Origin: Cladorhizidae sp. MBARI D1340-BT2 | Taxonomy: Eukaryota; Porifera; Demospongiae; Poecilosclerida; Cladorhizidae | Assembly (NCBI GenBank): GCA_028752905.1 | Contig: JAQNBH010000004.1 | Coordinates: 2,340,610-2,404,609, forward strand | Reading direction: 5' to 3' | DNA: 64,000 bases | In this document: piece after piece, positions 34,562 through 49,500 of the stretch | Position numbering within the stretch: the stretch's first letter is position 1 | Layout: each line of letters opens with the position of its first letter | Translations under genes and position numbers: made by a program | The notes under the pieces: model-generated | What the model was told of the DNA's origin: nothing | The model's input: the letters and a program-made list of their open reading frames with translations, nothing else | The model's database searches: none

Positions 34562-37500
34562 CTATAAGATATTGGTAGAGACAAGAAATATATACATATT
34601 ATCTGGCAGCTATAAGATATTGATAGAGACAAGAAATATATACATATTATCTGGCAAGGAAGCAAGTAATTAAAGAAGCAAGTGGTATTAACATAATTGG
34701 CAAGATGGTTCAGACCTAGAGCAGGAACCACTGCACAAGACTTACAGTATATCTGGTTCACAATATAATGCAAAGCTAACACTGCCTGTTAACAATACAG
34801 GCTCACTGCATTGCACTGAGCACTTTGAAAACCCATGACCTCACCAATAAGCTACCTGTGGGATGCTATTGGACTTGCTGAAGAGATAGATAAGGACATC
34901 CACATAGTTAGGTACAGCAAACACATCCACATAGATAGGTACAGAAAGCACATCCACATAGATAGATACAGCATGCACATCCACATAGATAGATACAGCA
35001 AGCACATCCACATAGATAGATACAGCATGCACATCAACATAGATAGATACAGCATGCACATCCACATAGATAGATACAGCATGCACATCCACATAGATAG
35101 ATACAGCATGCACATCCACATAGATAGATACAGCAAGCACGTCCACATAGATAGATACAGCATGCACATCCACATAGATAGATACAGCAAGCACATCCAC
35201 ATAGATAGATACAGCAAGCACATCCACATAGATAGATACAGCAAGCACATCCACATAGATAGATACAGCAAGCACATCCACATAGATGGATACAGCAAGC
35301 ACATCCACATAGATAGATACAGCAAGCACATCAACATAGATAGATACAGCAAGCACATCACATAGATAGATACAGCAAGCACATCCACATAGATAGATAC
35401 AGCAAGCACATCCACATAGATAGATACAGCAAGCACATCCACATAGATAGATACAGCATGCACATCCACATACATGTAGATAGATACAGCAAGCACATCC
35501 ACATAGATAGATACAGCAAGCACATCCACATAGATAGATACAGCAAGCACGTTAACTTAGATAGATACAGCAAGCACATCCACATAGATAGATACAGCAT
35601 GCAGATCAACATAGATAGATACAGCAAGCACATCCACATAGATAGATACAGCAAGCACATCCACATAGATAGATACAGCATGCACATCCACATACAGCAA
35701 GCACATCCACATAGATAGATACAGCAAGCACATCCACATAGATAGATACAGCAAGCACGTCCACATAGATAGATACAGCAAGCACATCCACATAGATAGA
35801 TACAGCATGCAGATCAACATAGATAGATACAGCAAGCACATCCACATAGATAGATACAGCAAGCACATCCACATAGATAGATACAGCATGCACATCAACA
35901 TACAGTAGATAGATACAGCAAGCACATCCACATAGATAGGTAAAGCAAGTAGTAGGGGGGGGGGAGAAATCTGAGAGAATGATTTGGAGCTGCGGAGGTT
36001 TAATATTCTCAATGAACTCTCAGTTGACATAATAACATTACAATAACCTTATCAATAATCAATTTCAAATTGTATTCTCTCGACGTTTCGACTAGATGCT
36101 CTAGCCTTCATCAGGTTTTTCCTGGTGAAGGCTAGAGCATCTAGTCGAAACGTCGAGAGAATACAATTTGAAGTCGATTATTGGGAAGGTTATTGTAAGG
36201 TTTATATATTGCTGTGGCAAAACACCACATGTGGGGCTCAAGTATTAAAAAGGAATGTAATACGAAGTTGCTGGTTCTGGACTTGAGGGGAGAATAGACC
36301 ATCGTGGTAGGAGTGGCAGACCATTTCCCCCCCCTTCACCATTCTATACCTTCACTATTATACTAACTGCATTTCAAGTCTCAACTCATTATTGTCAACC
36401 ATTCTTGAGTTATTAGCCACCCATATCATTGTGTAGAGCTCAAGAAATGAATACACCAAAGTGTTTTAAAAAAACTGTCCTTACGACTTTGGAGCTCCAT
36501 AGATTCTGCACACTTCACTCTATATATAGCTCAAAAGATAGATCTCTTTGAGTGCTCTCTTTTGATACTAAAAACTGTTGCATAGGTACAACTATACCTA
36601 AGTTACATGCAGTCAAAGTTAGGGGTTCTCAAAATATGTTTTCTGCATTTCTAACTCCTAATTGGAAAGTGCAAGACATTGAAATTAGTACCAGTGGCTA
36701 GAGGAAGCTCTCCTCTATACAAGGAGAGTTATCATTAGGTGCTAAAACATAAGTACGTGGGCAAGTGTGCGGGTGGAAATTTGAGATTAATTTTCCACCT
36801 GCACGCTTGAACAGGACGGCAACGTTAGACTGGAGAATGACAAGGTTATGCTCAACTGGAGACTACACTGTTATGTCTGACAGGAACCGACGGTGCACTG
36901 GATGCTGTACTGCTTCACCTAGACACTAGACTTGAGAATCAAAGCTAGGACACTTATTAAGATACAGGAGCTTAGTAATCTCAGCCCCAGATAGGCCTAC
37001 AAGATTGTTCAACCAAAATGCTGGACTTTGAGCCAAGTATGACTTTATGCAATATACGAGGGTGCAGCCGCTAAGTGGACCACATTTGGGGGGGGGGGGG
37101 GGGGGGCACATTGTTTTAGAGTTGGTCTACCAAACAAGGAGGCAATGCAATACAATCAGTAATTTTGGAAGGAGTCAAGTAGTTTGACTGCTAATATTTG
37201 TAGTACCTCCAAACATGCCAAACAGAAACAGTAGCACGGGCATGACGAATCTCATTGGAGCCCACAGCACGTACTCGTGGTAGATACCAGAAATTAAAAT
37301 GGTCGGGAAGACTGCCATTTTGTTGTAGACTTTGCTGTGAAACAACTACAGACAAACAAACATACACAATCACAATGAGATGATCAAGTTCTCGTGGGGA
37401 ACTATGACATCATGAGGACACAGGTAAAAAGTGGTGCTACTTCAGCATGCTTTGCACACAGGGAGTTGTAAACTTCATGTCAAGTTTACTAGGGGAGGCT

Positions 37501-40500
37501 AGCAAATTGCTGATGCAATCAAGCAAAGCAGGTTTTGAGTTGTTGCAACTATTAGGCAGTTGTACTTTTGCAAGTGTTGCATGTAGTTAAGCTAGCAGTG
37601 GTTGTGTTGCTGCATGTAGTTAAGCTAGCAGTGGTTGTGTTGCTGCATGTAGTTAAGCTAGCAGTGGTTGTGTTGCTGCATGTAGTTAAGCTAGCAGTGG
37701 TTGTGTTGCTGCATGTAGTTAAGCTAGTAGTGGTTGTGTTGCTGCATGTAGTTAAGCTAGCAGTGGTTGTGTTGCTGCATGTAGTTAAGCTAGCAGTGGT
37801 TGTGTTGCTGCATGTAGTTAAGCTAGCAGTGGTTGTGTTGCTGCATGTAGTTAAGCTAGCAGTGGTTGTGTTGCTGCATGTAGTTAAGCTAGCAGTGGTT
37901 GTGTTGCTGCATGTAGCTAAGCTAGTAGTGGTTGTGTTGCTGCATGTAGCTAAGCTAACAGTGGTTGTGTTGCTGCATGTAGTTAAGCTAGCAGTGGTTG
38001 TGTTGCTGCATGTAGTTAAGCTAGCAGTGGTTGTGTTGCTGCATGTAGCTAAGCTAGCAGTGGTTGTGTTGCTGCATGTAGTTAAGCTAGCAGTGGTTGT
38101 GTTGCTGCATGTAGTTAAGCTAGCAGTGGTTGTGTTGCTGCATGTAGCTAAGCTAGCAGTGGTTGTGTTGCTGCATGTAGTTAAGCTAGCAGTGGTTGTG
38201 TTGCTGCATGTAGTTAAGCTAGCAGTGGTTGTGTTGCTGCATGTAGTTAAGCTAGCAGTGGTTGTGTTGCTGCATGTAGTTAAGCTAGCAGTGGTTGTGT
38301 TGCTGCATGTAGTTAAGCTAGCAGTGGTTGTGTTGCTGCAAGTAGTTAAGCTAGCAGTGGTTGTGTTGCTGCATGTAGTTAAGCTAGCAGTGGTTGTGTT
38401 GCTGCATGTAGTTAAGCTAGCAGTGGTTGTGTTGCTGCATGTAGTTAAGCTAGCAGTGGTTGTGTTGCTGCATGTAGTTAAGCTAGCAGTGGTTCTGTTA
38501 ATGCAAGTAGCTTAGCTAGCAGTGGTTCTGTTAATGCAAGTTGCTATGCAACAGTGCTATACTAGATAAAGTATTCTCACCTACATATATATATAGGTCT
38601 AGTATACAAATGTTCCTTAATGGTTTGCTTTTGGTTAGACAACAAAAAAATCCCATTTCAGTAATAATTTTTCTGACTCACATCTTTGAGGTCCTGGTAG
38701 ATGTATGCTTTAATCCAATCATGTACCAAAAGATTCCACTTGCGATAATATTGAGAGAATGAAGTGCACGTCCACCAATCCTGTAACACAAATGTCATGT
38801 TGTTGCTATACATAGAAATATTTTATATATCAATTATCATGGCGTGCCACTAGCAATCCCTATATTGGTTTAGCCCCTTTATAATCTATATATCATGGCG
38901 TGCCACTAGCAATCCCTATATTGGTTTAGCCCCTTTATAATTTATATATCATGGCGTACCACTAGCAATCCCTATATTGGTTTAGCCCCTTTGCAAATGA
39001 AGGAGCCCCCCAAACAACCTAACTTAAGCTCTTAACTTAACTAAAGCTAACGTTGGCAGCTTCTGAGCTGTGGATTCATCCATTAACCTAGAAAAGACTC
39101 TCAGCAGGTCTTAATCCTTTGCTAAAGCAGTAAACTACCCAATCTGCAAAGTAAAAAAAATGAACTCTCCCTTCAAGGATCTTTCTTGTATCTAAAGAAA
39201 TGAAGTGCCTTTCTGTGTAGAGGAATGTTTATTTTGCAATGTAGAACAGAGTATTCTGCCACACCCCATGGCTGCATGTGAAACCTCAAGCTGGTTCTCC
39301 ACTCATCTAAGCATAAAGCTTATAAAAAGCACTTAGCTTGCTTTTAAAAGGAGGTGTAAAAAGTACTTGTTAGCTTTTATCAGTGAGCACTAGTTCACTT
39401 ACTAACTGCTCACTCACTGATAGACAGGCACATACCCTATCAGAGAGCACTGCACTCACTGATAGACAGGCACATACCCTATCAGAGAGCACTGCACTCA
39501 CTGATAGACAGGCACATACCCTGTCAGAGAGCACTGCACTCACTGATAGACAGGCACATACCCTATCAGAGAGCACTGCACTCACTGATAGACAGGCACA
39601 TACCCTATCAGAGAGCACTACACTCACTGATAGACAGGCACATACCCTGTCAGAGAGCACTGCACTCACTGATAGACAGGCACATACCCTATCAGAGAGC
39701 ACTGCACTCACTGATAGACAGGCACATACCCTATCAGAGAGCACTGCACTCACTGATAGACAGGCACATACCCTATCAGAGAGCACTGCACTCACTGATA
39801 GACAGGCACATACCCTATCAGAGAGCACTGCACTCACTGATAGACAGGCACATACCCTATCAGAGAGCACTGCACTCACTGATAGACAGGCACATACCCT
39901 ATCAGAGAGCACTGCACTCACTGATAGACAGGCACATACCCTATCAGAGAGCACTGCACTCACTGATAGACAGGCACATACCCTATCAGAGAGCACTGCA
40001 CTCACTGATAGACAGGCACATACCCTATCAGAGAGCACTGCACTCACTGATAGACAGGCACATACCCTATCAGAGAGAACTGCACTCACTGATAGACAGG
40101 CACATACCCTATCAGAGAGCACTGCACTCACTGATAGACAGGCACATACCCTGTCAGAGAGCACTAGACAGGCACATACCCTATCAGAGAGCACTGCACT
40201 CACTGATAGACAGGCACATACCCTGTCAGAGAGCACTGCACTCACTGATAGACAGGCACATACCCTATCAGAGAGCACTGCACTCACTGATAGACAGGCA
40301 CATACCCTATCAGAGAGCACTGCACTCACTGATAGCCAGACACATACCCTGTCAGAGAGCACTGCACTCACTGATAGACAGGCACATACCCTATCAGAGA
40401 GCACTGCACTCACTGATAGCCAGACACATACCCTGTCAGAGAGCACTGCACTCACTGATAGACAGGCACATACCCTATCAGAGAGCACTGCACTCACTGA

Positions 40501-43500
40501 TAGACAGGCACATACCCTATCAGAGAGCACTGCACTCACTGATAGCCAGACACATACCCTGTCAGAGAGCACTGCACTCACTGATAGACAGGCACATACC
40601 CTATCAGAGAGCACTGCACTCACTGATAGACAGGCACATACCCTATCAGAGAGCACTGCACTCACTGATAGCCAGGCACATACCCTGTCAGAGAGCACTG
40701 CACTCACTGATAGACAGGCACATACCCTATCAGAGAGCACTGCACTCACTGATAGACAGGCACATACCCTATCAGAGAGCACTGCACTCACTGATAGACA
40801 GGCACATACCCTATCAGAGAGCACTGCACTCACTGATAGACAGGCACATACCCTATCAGAGAGCACTGCACTCACTGATAGACAGGCACATACCCTATCA
40901 GAGAGCACTGCACTCACTGATAGACAGGCACATACCCTGTCAGAGAGCACTGCACTTACTGATAGCCAGGCACATACCCTATCAGAGAGCACTGCACTCA
41001 CTGATAGACAGGCACATACCCTATCAGAGAGCACTGCACTCACTGATAGACAGGCACATACCCTGTCAGAGAGCACTGCACTCACTGATAGCCAGGCACA
41101 TACCCTGTCAGAGAGCACTGCACTCACTGATAGACAGGCACATACCCTGTCAGAGAGCACTGCACTCACTGATAGCCAGGCACATACCCTATCAGAGAGC
41201 ACTGCACTCACTGATAGCCAGGCACATACCCTATCAGAGAGCACTGCACTCACTGATAGCCAGGCACATACCCTATCAGAGAGCACTGCACTCACTGATA
41301 GCCAGGCACATACCCTGTCAGAGAGCACTGCACTCACTGATAGACAGGCACATACCCTGTCAGAGAGCACTGCACTCACTGATAGACAGGCACATACCCT
41401 ATCAGAGAGCACTGCACTCACTGATAGACAGGCACATACCCTATCAGAGAGCACTGCACTCACTGATAGCCAGGCACATACCCTGTCAGAGAGCACTGCA
41501 CTCACAGATAGACAGGCACATACCCTGTCAGAGAGCACTGCACTCACTGATAGACAGGCACATACCCTATCAGAGAGCACTGCACTCACTGATAGACAGG
41601 CACATACCCTATCAGAGAGCACTGCACTCACTGATAGACAGGCACATACCCTATCAGAGAGCACTGCACTCACTGATAGACAGGCACATACCCTATCAGA
41701 GAGCACTGCACTCACTGATAGACAGGCACATACCCTGTCAGAGAGCACTGCACTTACTGATAGCCAGGCACATACCCTTTCAGAGAGCACTGCACTCACT
41801 GATAGCCAGGCACATACCCTGTCAGAGAGCACTGCACTCACTGATAGACAGGCACATACCCTGTCAGAGAGCACTGCACTTACTGATAGCCAGGCACATA
41901 CCCTATCAGAGAGCACTGCACTCACTGATAGCCAGGCACATACCCTATCAGAGAGCACTGCACTCACTGATAGACAGGCACATACCCTGTCAGAGAGCAC
42001 TGCACTTACTGATAGCCAGGCACATACCCTATCAGAGAGCACTGCACTCACTGATAGCCAGGCACATACCCTATCAGAGAGCACTGCACTCACTGATAGA
42101 CAGGCACATACCCTGTCAGAGAGCACTGCACTCACTGATAGCCAGGCACATACCCTATCAGAGAGCACTGCACTCACTGATAGCCAGGCACATACCCTGT
42201 CAGAGAGCACTGCACTCACTGATAGACAGGCACATACCCTGTCAGAGAGCACTGCACTCACTGATAGCCAGGCACATACCCTATCAGAGAGCACTGCACT
42301 CACTGATAGCCAGGCACATACCCTGTCAGAGAGCACTGCACTCACTGATAGACAGGCACATACCCTGTCAGAGAGCACTGCACTCACTGATAGACAGGCA
42401 CATACCCTATCAGAGAGCACTGCACTCACTGATAGACAGGCACATACCCTATCAGAGAGCACTGCACTGACTGATAGACAGGCACATACCCTATCAGAGA
42501 GCACTGCACTGACTGATAGACAGGCACATACCCTATCAGAGAGCACTGCACTCACTGATAGACAGGCACATACCCTATCAGAGAGCACTGCACTCACTGA
42601 TAGACAGGCACATACCCTATCAGAGAGCACTGCACTCACTGATAGACAGGCACATACCCTATCAGAGAGCACTGCACTCACTGATAGCCAGGCACATACC
42701 CTATCAGAGAGCACTGCACTCACTGATAGACAGGCACATACCCTATCAGAGAGCACTGCACTCACTGATAGCCAGGCACATACCCTATCAGAGAGCACTG
42801 CACTCACTGATAGACAGGCACATACCCTATCAGAGAGCACTGCACTCACTGATAGCCAGGCACATACCCTATCAGAGAGCACTGCACTCACTGATAGACA
42901 GGCACATACCCTGTCAGAGAGCACTGCACTTACTGATAGCCAGGCACATACCCTATCAGAGAGCACTGCACTCACTGATAGCCAGGCACATACCCTATCA
43001 GAGAGCACTGCACTCACTGATAGACAGGCACATACCCTGTCAGAGAGCACTGCACTCACTGATAGCCAGGCACATACCCTATCAGAGAGCACTGCACTCA
43101 CTGATAGCCAGGCACATACCCTATCAGAGAGCACTGCACTCACTGATAGACAGGCACATACCCTGTCAGAGAGCACTGCACTCACTGATAGCCAGGCACA
43201 TACCCTGTCAGAGAGCACTGCACTCACTGATAGCCAGGCACATACCCTATCAGAGAGCACTGCACTCACTGATAGACAGGCACATACCCTGTCAGAGAGC
43301 ACTGCACTCACTGATAGCCAGGCACATACCCTATCAGAGAGCACTGCACTCACTGATAGACAGGCACATACCCTATCAGAGAGCACTGCACTCACTGATA
43401 GACAGGCACATACCCTATCAGAGAGCACTGCACTCACTGATAGACAGGCACATACCCTATCAGAGAGCACTGCACTGACTGATAGACAGGCACATACCCT

Positions 43501-46500
43501 ATCAGAGAGCACTGCACTGACTGATAGACAGGCACATACCCTATCAGAGAGCACTGCACTCACTGATAGCCAGGCACATACCCTATCAGAGAGCACTGCA
43601 CTCACTGATAGACAGGCACATACCCTATCAGAGAGCACTGCACTCACTGATAGACAGGCACATACCCTATCAGAGAGCACTGCACTCACTGATAGCCAGG
43701 CACATACCCTATCAGAGAGCACTGCACTCACTGATAGACAGGCACATACCCTATCAGAGAGCACTGCACTCACTGATAGCCAGGCACATACCCTATCAGA
43801 GAGCACTGCACTCACTGATAGCCAGACACATACCCTATCAGAGAGCACTGCACTCACTGATAGACAGGCACATACCCTATCAGAGAGCACTGCACTCACT
43901 GATAGACAGGCACATACCCTATCAGAGAGCACTGCACTCACTGATAGACAGGCACATACCCTATCAGAGAGCACTGCACTCACTGATAGACAGGCACATA
44001 CCCTATCAGAGAGCATTGCACTGACTGATAGACAGGCACATACCCTGTCAGAGAGCACTGCACTCACTGATAGACAGGCACATACCCTATCAGAGAGCAC
44101 TGCACTCACTGATAGACAGGCACATACCCTATCAGAGAGCACTGCACTCACTGATAGACAGGCACATACCCTATCAGAGAGCACTGCACTCACTGATAGA
44201 CAGGCACATACCCTATCAGAGAGCACTGCACTCACTGATAGCCAGGCACATACCCTATCAGAGAGCACTGCACTCACTGATAGCCAGGCACATACCCTGT
44301 CAGAGAGCACTGCACTCACTGATAGCCAGGCACATACCCTATCAGAGAGCACTGCACTCACTGATAGACAGGCACATACCCTATCAGAGAGCACTGCACT
44401 CACTGATAGACAGGCACATACCCTGTCAGAGAGCACTGCACTCACTGATAGACAGGCACATACCCTATCAGAGAGCACTGCACTCACTGATAGACAGGCA
44501 CATACCCTATCAGAGAGCACTGCACTCACTGATAGACAGGCACATACCCTATCAGAGAGCACTGCACTCACTGATAGACAGGCACATACCCTATCAGAGA
44601 GCACTGCACTCACTGATAGCCAGGCACATACCCTATCAGAGAGCACTGCACTCACTGATAGCCAGGCACATACCCTGTCAGAGAGCACTGCACTCACTGA
44701 TAGACAGGCACATACCCTGTCAGAGAGCACTGCACTCACTGATAGACAGGCACATACCCTATCAGAGAGCACTGCACTCACTGATAGACAGGCACATACC
44801 CTATCAGAGAGCACTGCACTCACTGATAGACAGGCACATACCCTATCAGAGAGCACTGCACTGACTGATAGACAGGCACATACCCTATCAGAGAGCACTG
44901 CACTCACTGATAGACAGGCACATACCCTATCAGAGAGCACTGCACTGACTGATAGACAGGCACATACCCTATCAGAGAGCACTGCACTGACTGATAGACA
45001 GGCACATACCCTATCAGAGAGCACTGCACTGACTGATAGACAGGCACATACCCTATCAGAGAGCACTGCACTCACTGATAGACAGGCACATACCCTATCA
45101 GAGAGCACTGCACTCACTGATAGCCAGGCACATACCCTATCAGAGAGCACTGCACTCACTGATAGACAGGCACATACCCTATCAGAGAGCACTGCACTCA
45201 CTGATAGACAGGCACATACCCTATCAGAGAGCACTGCACTCACTGATAGACAGGCACATACCCTATCAGAGAGCACTGCACTCACTGATAGCCAGGCACA
45301 TACCCTATCAGAGAGCACTGCACTCACTGATAGACAGGCACATACCCTATCAGAGAGCACTGCACTCACTGATAGACAGGCACATACCCTATCAGAGAGC
45401 ACTGCACTCACTGATAGACAGGCACATACCCTGTCAGAGAGCACTGCACTTACTGATAGCCAGGCACATACCCTATCAGAGAGCACTGCACTCACTGATA
45501 GCCAGGCACATACCCTATCAGAGAGCACTGCACTCACTGATAGACAGGCACATACCCTGTCAGAGAGCACTGCACTCACTGATAGCCAGGCACATACCCT
45601 ATCAGAGAGCACTGCACTCACTGATAGCCAGGCACATACCCTATCAGAGAGCACTGCACTCACTGATAGACAGGCACATACCCTATCAGAGAGCACTGCA
45701 CTCACTGATAGCCAGGCACATACCCTATCAGAGAGCACTGCACTCACTGATAGACAGGCACATACCCTATCAGAGAGCACTGCACTCACTGATAGACAGG
45801 CACATACCCTATCAGAGAGCACTGCACTCACTGATAGCCAGGCACATACCCTGTCAGAGAGCACTGCACTCACTGATAGACAGGCACATACCCTATCAGA
45901 GAGCACTGCACTCACTGATAGCCAGGCACATACCCTATCAGAGAGCACTGCACTCACTGATAGACAGGCACATACCCTATCAGAGAGCACTGCACTCACT
46001 GATAGACAGGCACATACCCTATCAGAGAGCACTGCACTCACTGATAGACAGGCACATACCCTATCAGAGAGCACTGCACTCACTGATAGACAGGCACATA
46101 CCCTATCAGAGAGCACTGCACTCACTGATAGCCAGGCACATACCCTGTCAGAGAGCACTGCACTCACTGATAGACAGGCACATACCCTATCAGAGAGCAC
46201 TGCACTCACTGATAGCCAGGCACATACCCTATCAGAGAGCACTGCACTCACTGATAGCCAGGCACATACCCTGTCAGAGAGCACTGCACTCACTGATAGC
46301 CAGGCACATACCCTATCAGAGAGCACTGCACTCACTGATAGACAGGCACATACCCTATCAGAGAGCACTGCACTCACTGATAGACAGGCACATACTCTGT
46401 CAGAGAGCACTGCACTCACTGATAGCCAGGCACATACCCTGTCAGAGAGCACTGCACTCACTGATAGCCAGGCACATACCCTATCAGAGAGCACTGCACT

Positions 46501-49500
46501 CACTGATAGACAGGCACATACCCTGTCAGAGAGCACTGCACTCACTGATAGACAGGCACATACCCTATCAGAGAGCACTGCACTCACTGATAGACAGGCA
46601 CATACCCTATCAGAGAGCACTGCACTCACTGATAGACAGGCACATACTCTGTCAGAGAGCACTGCACTCACTGATAGCCAGGCACATACCCTGTCAGAGA
46701 GCACTGCACTCACTGATAGACAGGCACATACCCTATCAGAGAGCACTGCACTCACTGATAGACAGGCACATACCCTATCAGAGAGCACTGCACTCACTGA
46801 TAGACAGGCACATACCCTATCAGAGAGCACTGCACTCACTGATAGACAGGCACATACCCTGTCAGAGAGCACTGCACTCACTGATAGACAGGCACATACC
46901 CTATCAGAGAGCACTGCACTCACTGATAGACAGGCACATACCCTGTCAGAGAGCACTGCACTCACTGATAGACAGGCACATACCCTATCAGAGAGCACTG
47001 CACTCACTGATAGCCAGGCACATACCCTATCAGAGAGCACTGCACTCACTGATAGACAGGCACATACCCTGTCAGAGAGCACTGCACTCACTGATAGACA
47101 GGCACATACCCTATCAGAGAGCACTGCACTCACTGATAGACAGGCACATACCCTGTCAGAGAGCACTGCACTCACTGATAGACAGGCACATACCCTATCA
47201 GAGAGCACTGCACTCACTGATAGACAGGCACATACCCTATCAGAGAGCACTGCACTCACTGATAGACAGGCACATACCCTATCAGAGAGCACTGCACTCA
47301 CTGATAGACAGGCACATACCCTATCAGAGAGCACTGCACTCACTGATAGACAGGCACATACCCTATCAGAGAGCACTGCACTCACTGATAGACAGGCACA
47401 TACCCTATCAGAGAGCACTGCACTCACTGATAGACAGGCACTAGCTATTAGCCATCGTAGTTTAGAATATATAACATGCATTGTTTAATGTTGCAACCAT
47501 CATGTTTTTTACTTGGACATGTAGGGGGCTAGGGCTAGGACAGGGCTAGGGCTAGGGCAGGGCTAGGGCTAGGACAGGGCTAGGGCTAGGACAGGGCTAG
47601 GGCTAGGACAGGGCTAGGGCTAGGACAGGGCTAGGGCTAGGACAGGGCTAGGGCTAGGACAGGGCTAGGGCTAGGGCTAGGACAGGGCTAGGGCTAGGAC
47701 AGGGCTAGGGCTAGGACAGGGCTAGGGCTAGGGCTAGGACAGGGCTAGGGCTAGGACAGGGCTAGGGCTAGGACAGGGCTAGGGCTAGGACAGGGCTAGG
47801 GCTAGGGCTAGGACAGGGCTAGGGCTAGGGCAGGGCTAGGGCTAGGACAGGGCTAGGGCTGTAGGAGTTTCTAAACACTATAAATAATTCACACAATAAA
47901 ACTAATTGCATTATCCATTTTTGACCTGACAGATGGAGACCAGAGAAGCTGTCTCACAAGCCAGTGCAAGAAGGAGCTAACTCTCGAGCCAGACTAAGAA
48001 AGATCTGGTCACTCGAGCCAGACTAAGAAAGATCTGCTCTCTCGAGCCAGACTAAGAAAGATCTGGTCACTCGAGCCAGACTAAGAAAGATCTGCTCTCT
48101 CGAGCCAGACTAAGAAAGATCTGGTCTCTCGAGCCAGACTAAGAAAGATCTGGTCACTCGAGCCAGACTAAGAAAGATCTGGTCTCTCGAGCCAGACTAA
48201 GAAAGATCTGGTCTCTCGAGCCAGACTAAGAAAGATCTGGTCACTCGAGCCAGACTAAGAAAGATCTGGTCTCTCGAGCCAGACTAAGAAAGATCTGGTC
48301 TCTCGAGCAAGACTAAGAAAGATCTGGTCACTCGAGCCAGACTAAGAAAGATCTGGTCACTCGAGCCAGACTAAGAAAGATCGGGTCTCTCGAGCCAGAC
48401 TAAGAAAGATCTGGTCACTCGAGCCAGACTAAGAAAGATCTGGTCACTCGAGCCAGACTAAGAAAGATCTGGTCACTCGAGCCAGACTAAGAAAGATCTG
48501 GTCTCTCGAGCCAGACTAAGAAAGATCTGGTCACTCGAGCCAGACTAAGAAAGATCTGGTCTCTCGAGCCAGACTAAGAAAGATCTGGTCACTCGAGCCA
48601 GACTAAGAAAGATCTGGTCACTCGAGCCAGACTAAGAAAGATCTGGTCTCTCGAGCCAGACTAAGAAAGATCTGGTCACTCGAGCCAGACTAAGAAAGAT
48701 CTGGTCACTCGAGCCAGACTAAGAAAGATCTGGTCTCTCGAGCCAGACTAAGAAAGATCTGGTCTCTCGAGCCAGACTAAGAAAGATCTGGTCACTCGAG
48801 CCAGACCAGACTAAGAAAGATCTGGTCTCTCTCGAGCAAGACTAAGAAAGATCTGGTCTCTCTCGAGCCAGACTAAGAAAGATCTGCTCTCTCGAGCCAG
48901 ACTAAGAAAGATATGGTCTCTCGAGCCAGACTAAGAAAGATCTGATCTCTCGAGCCAGACTAAGAAAGATCTGCTCTCTCGAGCCAGACTAAGAAAGATC
49001 TGCTCTCTCTCTCGAGCCAGACTAAGAAAGATCTGGTCTCTCTTGAGCCTGACTAACAAAGTGCCTGTGTAGCCTCCCTCTATGAGACAAGACTCCTGAA
49101 ACACTTAAAACTAAATGCATTATATAAGTATCTTGATTTGGACCTGACAGATAGAGAACAGAGAAGCAGTTCTGCAAGCATCCAGAGGCTTAACAACCAG
49201 AGTTTACGGCAGTTTCCAACCTTGACTTCCAATAGTTATGGATTTACATATACACTGGCAGGCACCACATTATATATACACTGGCAGGCACCACATTACA
49301 TATACACTGGCAGGCACCACATTACATATACACTGGCAGGCACCACATTACATATGCACTGGCAGGCATCACATTACATATACACTGGCAGGCATCACAT
49401 TACATATACACTGGTCAGGCACCACATTACATATACACTGGCAGGCACCACATTACATATACACAGGCAGTCACCACATTACATATACACTGGCAGGCAC

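Noticed and set aside
34835..36030. Overlapping open frames on both strands ([18 protein letters not shown])
   Set aside because: 27-bp intronic minisatellite; both strands are open.
37335..37336. Alternative acceptor AG for SOAT exon c
   Set aside because: It would put the exon out of phase with exon b; the AG at 37347-37346 keeps phase and adds LFHS, which fits the family.
37568..38515. 315-codon [11 protein letters not shown] protein
   Set aside because: 33-bp minisatellite within the SOAT intron between exons b and c.
39370..47488. Two ~2,700-codon open frames on opposite strands as a giant repeat protein gene
   Set aside because: Both strands are equally open because the 42-bp unit is a multiple of three without stops in those frames. 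The array lies inside a SOAT intron whose exon junction is fixed by protein motifs. No signal peptide, splice sites or non-repeat domain was seen.
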